From Gulosibacter hominis (GTDB lineage Bacteria; Actinomycetota; Actinomycetes; Actinomycetales; Microbacteriaceae), in NCBI RefSeq assembly GCF_904842695.1, contig NZ_CAJGWQ010000009.1, forward strand, positions 1 through 64,000: DNA of 64,000 bases, read 5' to 3'. The position numbers and the translations under genes are program-made. Each line of letters begins with the position of its first letter. The first letter of the stretch is position 1. Shown in pieces: positions 60,969-64,000 of this stretch. The notes under the pieces are model-generated. The model was not told where the DNA came from. It searched no databases and saw nothing but the letters and a program-made list of their open reading frames with translations.

Positions 60969-62020
60969 CACAGGTGTTGTCGGACTGGTCGGACGTTTTC
61001 GTTTACATCGCAATGGCGGTGTACGCTGTGGCGTTCGTCACGTTCACGCTCGATTTTGCAATGCGCGGATCGAAGACCGCAGCCGCTGCGAAGCAGTCGT
61101 CGGCGGCAGGTGCCACGGCCCGCAAGCGTGAGCTCGTGGGCGCCGCAATTGCCGGCGGTTCGTCAGCCGCGAGCGACGCCGGTATCACGGTGGCAAAGCG
61201 TAACGATGCGAGCAGTGGTGTGAGTGCCAATCGCAGCGCTGAACCAATGTGGAAAGACTCCAAGTCGACCAAGCTGCTGCCGGTGGCGATGGTGCTCACC
61301 GTGGCCGCCTGGGTGCTGCACCTGGTGGGCGATGTGCTGCGCGGAATTGCCGCCGCACGAGTGCCGTGGGCCAATATGTACGAGTTTTGGCTCACCGCGA
61401 CCCTGCTGATCGTGGCGGTGTTCCTGCTCGTGCAGCTGTGGCAAGACCTGCGGTTTTTGGGTGCGTTCATTACCGGATTCACCACACTGACTCTCGGCAT
61501 CGCGCTCATCAGTTTTTATGTGCCGGTGGCGCCGCTGCAGCCGGCACTGCAGTCGGTGTGGCTGGTCATCCACGTGTTTGTGGCAACGCTATCAACCGGG
61601 TTTTTGGCGCTTGGGTTTTCGCTGTCGACGCTGCAGCTTTTCCAACATCGTCGTGAGGCGCGCGTGCGTAGCGGCCGTGTCAGTGGCGGCCCGCTGACCG
61701 CTCTGCCCACCAGTGTGCGGCTCGAAGACCTGGCCTTCCGCGTCAACGTGGTCGGCTTCATCCTGTGGACTTTTACGCTCGTGGCCGGTGCGATCTGGGC
61801 GGAGCGAGCCTGGGGCCGCCCGTGGGGCTGGGACACCAAGGAGGTGTGGACCTTCATCATCTGGGTGGTCTACGCCGGTTATCTGCACGCCCGCACCACG
61901 CACGGCTGGCGCGGCAAGCCATCTGCCTGGCTGTCGATCGTGGGCTTCCTCACGGTGCTATTCAATTTTGCAGTCGTGAACGTGTTCTTTAAAGGGCTGC
62001 ACGCCTACAGCGGGCTCTAA
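60965..62020 (+). CDS. ccsB: Cytochrome c biogenesis protein CcsB/ResC
   Basis: A 351-residue haem-handling membrane protein with about eight helices and the tryptophan-rich WWD-type motif WGRPWGWDTKEVWTFIIW, which binds haem with flanking His residues (YLHARTTHGWRG). GTG start overlaps resB by 4 bases; last gene of the cluster. Confidence 0.94.
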   Translation: MTQVLSDWSDVFVYIAMAVYAVAFVTFTLDFAMRGSKTAAAAKQSSAAGATARKRELVGAAIAGGSSAASDAGITVAKRNDASSGVSANRSAEPMWKDSKSTKLLPVAMVLTVAAWVLHLVGDVLRGIAAARVPWANMYEFWLTATLLIVAVFLLVQLWQDLRFLGAFITGFTTLTLGIALISFYVPVAPLQPALQSVWLVIHVFVATLSTGFLALGFSLSTLQLFQHRREARVRSGRVSGGPLTALPTSVRLEDLAFRVNVVGFILWTFTLVAGAIWAERAWGRPWGWDTKEVWTFIIWVVYAGYLHARTTHGWRGKPSAWLSIVGFLTVLFNFAVVNVFFKGLHAYSGL

Positions 62021-62036
62021 ATCACGTTCGGTCGCG

Positions 62037-63053
62037 CTACTCGGTCGCGGCGAGATGCTGATAGCAGCGCGTGATGCGCTCGCGCCACCACTGCTGCCGC
62101 TCGGGTGCGGCAGCATGCTCGGCCAGTAGTTCCGTGGAGGGCACGGCAGGCGCGAGCGAAATACGGCCGTTTTTGGGTACGCGGGGATGCTCGAGCACGT
62201 CGGCAGCAAATAACGACACGGTGCCGAGCCCGGCAGCAAATCGCGGTTCGGGCATGCGGGCAGCCAATTGGGCGCCCATCACCGTGCCAACCGAAGTCTC
62301 AAGCGCGCTCGAAACCGTGGCGCTGAGCCCGGCTTGTGCCACCACCTCTGCCGCACGGGCGATTCCACCCAGCGGCTGCACTTTTACCACCACGTGATCG
62401 GCCGCGCCCGCGCGAGCCACTGCGAGCGGATCACTCGCCTTGCGTACCGACTCGTCGGCGGCGATGCGCGTTGCGATACCGCGTTGGCACAGCCGGTCGC
62501 GCAATTGCGCGAGCTCGCTGACCGTGGCCACCGGCTGTTCGGCATATTCGAGATCGATGCCGGCTGCCGCGATGGCAACCAGCGCATCCTCTGCCGCATC
62601 CAGTGACCAGCCGCAATTCGCATCGATTCGTACGCGAGCGCCGGGCAGCGCATCCTGCACCGCCTCGAGTCGCGCGAGATCGTCGCGCAGCTGCTGGCCG
62701 GCCTCGGCAACTTTTACCTTGACCACCTCGCAGCTACCGAAGCGGGCCAGCAGCCGCGGCACCTCGGCTGCCGTGACCGCGGGCACGGTGGCATTCACGA
62801 GCACCGAACCCGACTCGAAACGCTGTAGCGCCGGGTCAAATCCGTATTCGAGCGCCGCCGCCAACCAGGTGGCCGCTTCGGGCACCTCATACTCGAGGAA
62901 CGGCGAAAACTCTGACCACACCGGCTGCCCCGCCACCGTGGCGGTGCCGGCAAACAGTGCCGCTTCGCGGTGCGTCACGCCGCGGAACCGGGTGCGCAGC
63001 GGTAGCGAAACAATATGGGTGCGGGCGAGCAGCTCTGGCAGGTCGATCAGCAT
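62037..63053 (-). CDS. menC: o-Succinylbenzoate synthase
   Basis: A 338-residue enolase-superfamily enzyme dehydrating SHCHC to o-succinylbenzoate in menaquinone synthesis. Catalytic residues fit: Lys pair in VVKVKVAEAG, metal ligands Asp in RIDANCGWS, Glu in EYAEQPV, Asp in AADESV, and Lys in VVKVQPLGG. ATG 63053 with a -10 (TATAGT) only 4 bases upstream. Converges on ccsB. Confidence 0.94.
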   Translation of the reverse strand: MLIDLPELLARTHIVSLPLRTRFRGVTHREAALFAGTATVAGQPVWSEFSPFLEYEVPEAATWLAAALEYGFDPALQRFESGSVLVNATVPAVTAAEVPRLLARFGSCEVVKVKVAEAGQQLRDDLARLEAVQDALPGARVRIDANCGWSLDAAEDALVAIAAAGIDLEYAEQPVATVSELAQLRDRLCQRGIATRIAADESVRKASDPLAVARAGAADHVVVKVQPLGGIARAAEVVAQAGLSATVSSALETSVGTVMGAQLAARMPEPRFAAGLGTVSLFAADVLEHPRVPKNGRISLAPAVPSTELLAEHAAAPERQQWWRERITRCYQHLAATE

Positions 63054-63057
63054 GCGA

Positions 63058-63065
63058 ACTATACT
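63058..63065. promoter_or_regulatory. Shared palindromic -10 of two divergent genes
   Basis: ACTATACT reads as TATACT on the plus strand (63060-63065, 7 bases before ATG 63073) and as TATAGT on the minus strand (63063-63058, 4 bases before ATG 63053). One AT-rich segment thus appears to serve both genes. Confidence 0.55.
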
Positions 63066-63072
63066 TTCAAGG

Positions 63073-63498
63073 ATGACAACGATCGACCAGGCAGCTGCCC
63101 AGCGGCGCCCACAGTACCGGCACGCAACCGAGGTGCCGGTGCCGGTGGCCGAGCAGCTGCTGAACCCGTTTAGCTGGCGAGTCGGTCACTGGGCGTTTTT
63201 CCTCGGCGTGATGACGATGGTCGCCGACATCATCGTGGCGCTGTATGTCTTCAACTTTTTTGGGCTCTCGCGCCAGTTTGAAATTTCAATGTGGCTGCTG
63301 GTCGCCGGGCTGCTTGGCTTCACCGCCATCACGCTGGCGCTGTATGCGGTGGTGTTCAACGCTGGCCGAGGCATCGGTATCGCGGCATTCCTGCTGAGTT
63401 TCTTTTTTGGTGCGGCACCGGCCTGGCTGGTCGGCAACACCATCTGGCAGCTGATCATTAACGGCGGCCAGCTGCCGTACGCTCCCATCGACTGGTAG
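63073..63498 (+). CDS. Membrane protein of unknown function
   Basis: A 141-residue protein with a polar N-terminus (about 25 residues) and three hydrophobic helices (about 38-65, 70-95, 100-125). No family recognised. It lies between menC (divergent) and menB, 35 bases upstream of menB, and starts at ATG 63073, probably as a leaderless mRNA. Confidence 0.75.
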   Translation: MTTIDQAAAQRRPQYRHATEVPVPVAEQLLNPFSWRVGHWAFFLGVMTMVADIIVALYVFNFFGLSRQFEISMWLLVAGLLGFTAITLALYAVVFNAGRGIGIAAFLLSFFFGAAPAWLVGNTIWQLIINGGQLPYAPIDW

Positions 63499-63520
63499 CG
63501 GATGCGGTGGCGACTGCCGC

Positions 63521-63526
63521 TACGGT
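63521..63526 (+). promoter_or_regulatory. -10 box for leaderless menB mRNA
   Basis: TACGGT is followed by 7 bases and ATG 63534, with no Shine-Dalgarno site. Confidence 0.45.
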
Positions 63527-63533
63527 AGTTGCT

Positions 63534-64000
63534 ATGGCGCATCCGGTTTCAGATACTTTTGACCCGACCCGCTGGCGCGAGGTTGATGGCTTCGATTTTG
63601 ACGACATTACCTATCACCTCGACACTTCCGGTCGGGTGGTGCGAATCGCTTTTGACCGGCCCGAGGTGCGTAATGCGTTCCGCCCGCAAACAGTGGATGA
63701 GCTCTACCGGGCCCTCGATGACGCCCGCTGCAACCCCCGGGTGGGTGTGGTGCTGCTCACCGGGAACGGGCCGAGCCCGAAGGACGGCGGTTACGCGTTT
63801 TGCTCGGGCGGTGACCAGCGCATCCGCGGCCGTGACGGCTACCGCTACGCCGACGGCGACACCGCTGACTCGATCGATGCCGCCCGCTCGGGGCGCCTCC
63901 ACATTCTCGAGGTGCAGCGGCTGATTCGCACGATGCCGAAGGTCGTCATCTCGGTGGTGAACGGATGGGCCGCCGGCGGCGGGCACTCGCTGTATGTGGT
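63534..64000 (+). CDS. menB: 1,4-Dihydroxy-2-naphthoyl-CoA synthase, partial (cut by window end)
   Basis: The first 155 residues of a crotonase-fold enzyme that cyclises o-succinylbenzoyl-CoA in menaquinone synthesis. FDFDDITYHLDTSGRVVRIA, FDRPEVRNAFRPQTVDEL, the oxyanion motif FCSGGDQRIRG and WAAGGGHSLYVV match MenB well. The frame is open to base 64000. Together with menC it shows a menaquinone operon continuing to the right. Confidence 0.93.
   Translation, partial: MAHPVSDTFDPTRWREVDGFDFDDITYHLDTSGRVVRIAFDRPEVRNAFRPQTVDELYRALDDARCNPRVGVVLLTGNGPSPKDGGYAFCSGGDQRIRGRDGYRYADGDTADSIDAARSGRLHILEVQRLIRTMPKVVISVVNGWAAGGGHSLYV

Overview
The window is a continuous piece of a GC-rich actinobacterial chromosome, most probably from the family Microbacteriaceae. 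This is inferred from gene content: a DUF3180 gene after folK, the 32-residue bS22 ribosomal protein beside a BldC-like regulator, an actinobacterial EccC/EccD type VII secretion set, and many starts placed 6-8 bases after a -10 hexamer (leaderless mRNAs). I cannot fix the genus. Gene density is high and no prophage, transposase or CRISPR array is visible, so the unusual content lies in repeats and gene architectures.

Layout. 1-506 holds two nested palindromes. 507-7301 is a type VII secretion block: an FHA protein and EccD on the minus strand, the EccC ATPase on the plus strand. 7602-8804 is a BlaI-like repressor with an M56 protease. 9075-15815 carries tRNA-Gly, a lipoprotein, ferritin, dcd, a Nudix hydrolase, a ferritin-VIT1 iron/manganese transporter, and a secreted trio (DUF4333 protein, lipoprotein, trypsin-like protease). 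15901-22821 has an LLM flavin oxidoreductase, a methyltransferase, a 12-helix membrane protein with FUS/EWS-like YGQQ low-complexity tails, and a FUSC transporter. 22880-25341 is a candidate type VII substrate cassette. 25369-30910 is a two-component system divergent from a lipoprotein and a MacB-type export system. 31080-31406 encodes tRNA-Glu, -Asp and -Phe.

31694-45959 is mostly housekeeping: an M23 peptidase, ppa, tilS, hpt, a possible ribbon-helix-helix protein, ftsH, the folate genes folE-folP-folBK, DUF3180, a K+ uptake pair, a BldC-like regulator, bS22, nhaA and a glutaredoxin. 45956-51325 has an Lrp regulator, a DUF559 nuclease-like protein, and a 2-oxoacid dehydrogenase with fused E1 alpha-beta and an E2. 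51331-57106 has a DUF1345 protein, a short archaeal-type aspS and a fermentative pfl operon. 57268-62020 is the cytochrome c maturation cluster (TlpA-like, CcdA, ResB, CcsB). 62037-64000 starts a menaquinone cluster (menC, a membrane protein, menB cut by the window end).

Most noteworthy: (1) four copies of a 76-bp palindromic element, all open in the same frame. One lies in frame inside the E2 linker, two bracket the DUF559 gene as direct repeats, and one of those supplies that gene's stop codon. This resembles the logic of Rickettsia palindromic elements. (2) Pyruvate formate-lyase is split into a 699-aa catalytic subunit and an 83-aa glycyl-radical subunit. (3) An OmpR-type response regulator has ATT as its only plausible start codon. 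(4) menC and its divergent neighbour share one palindromic -10.
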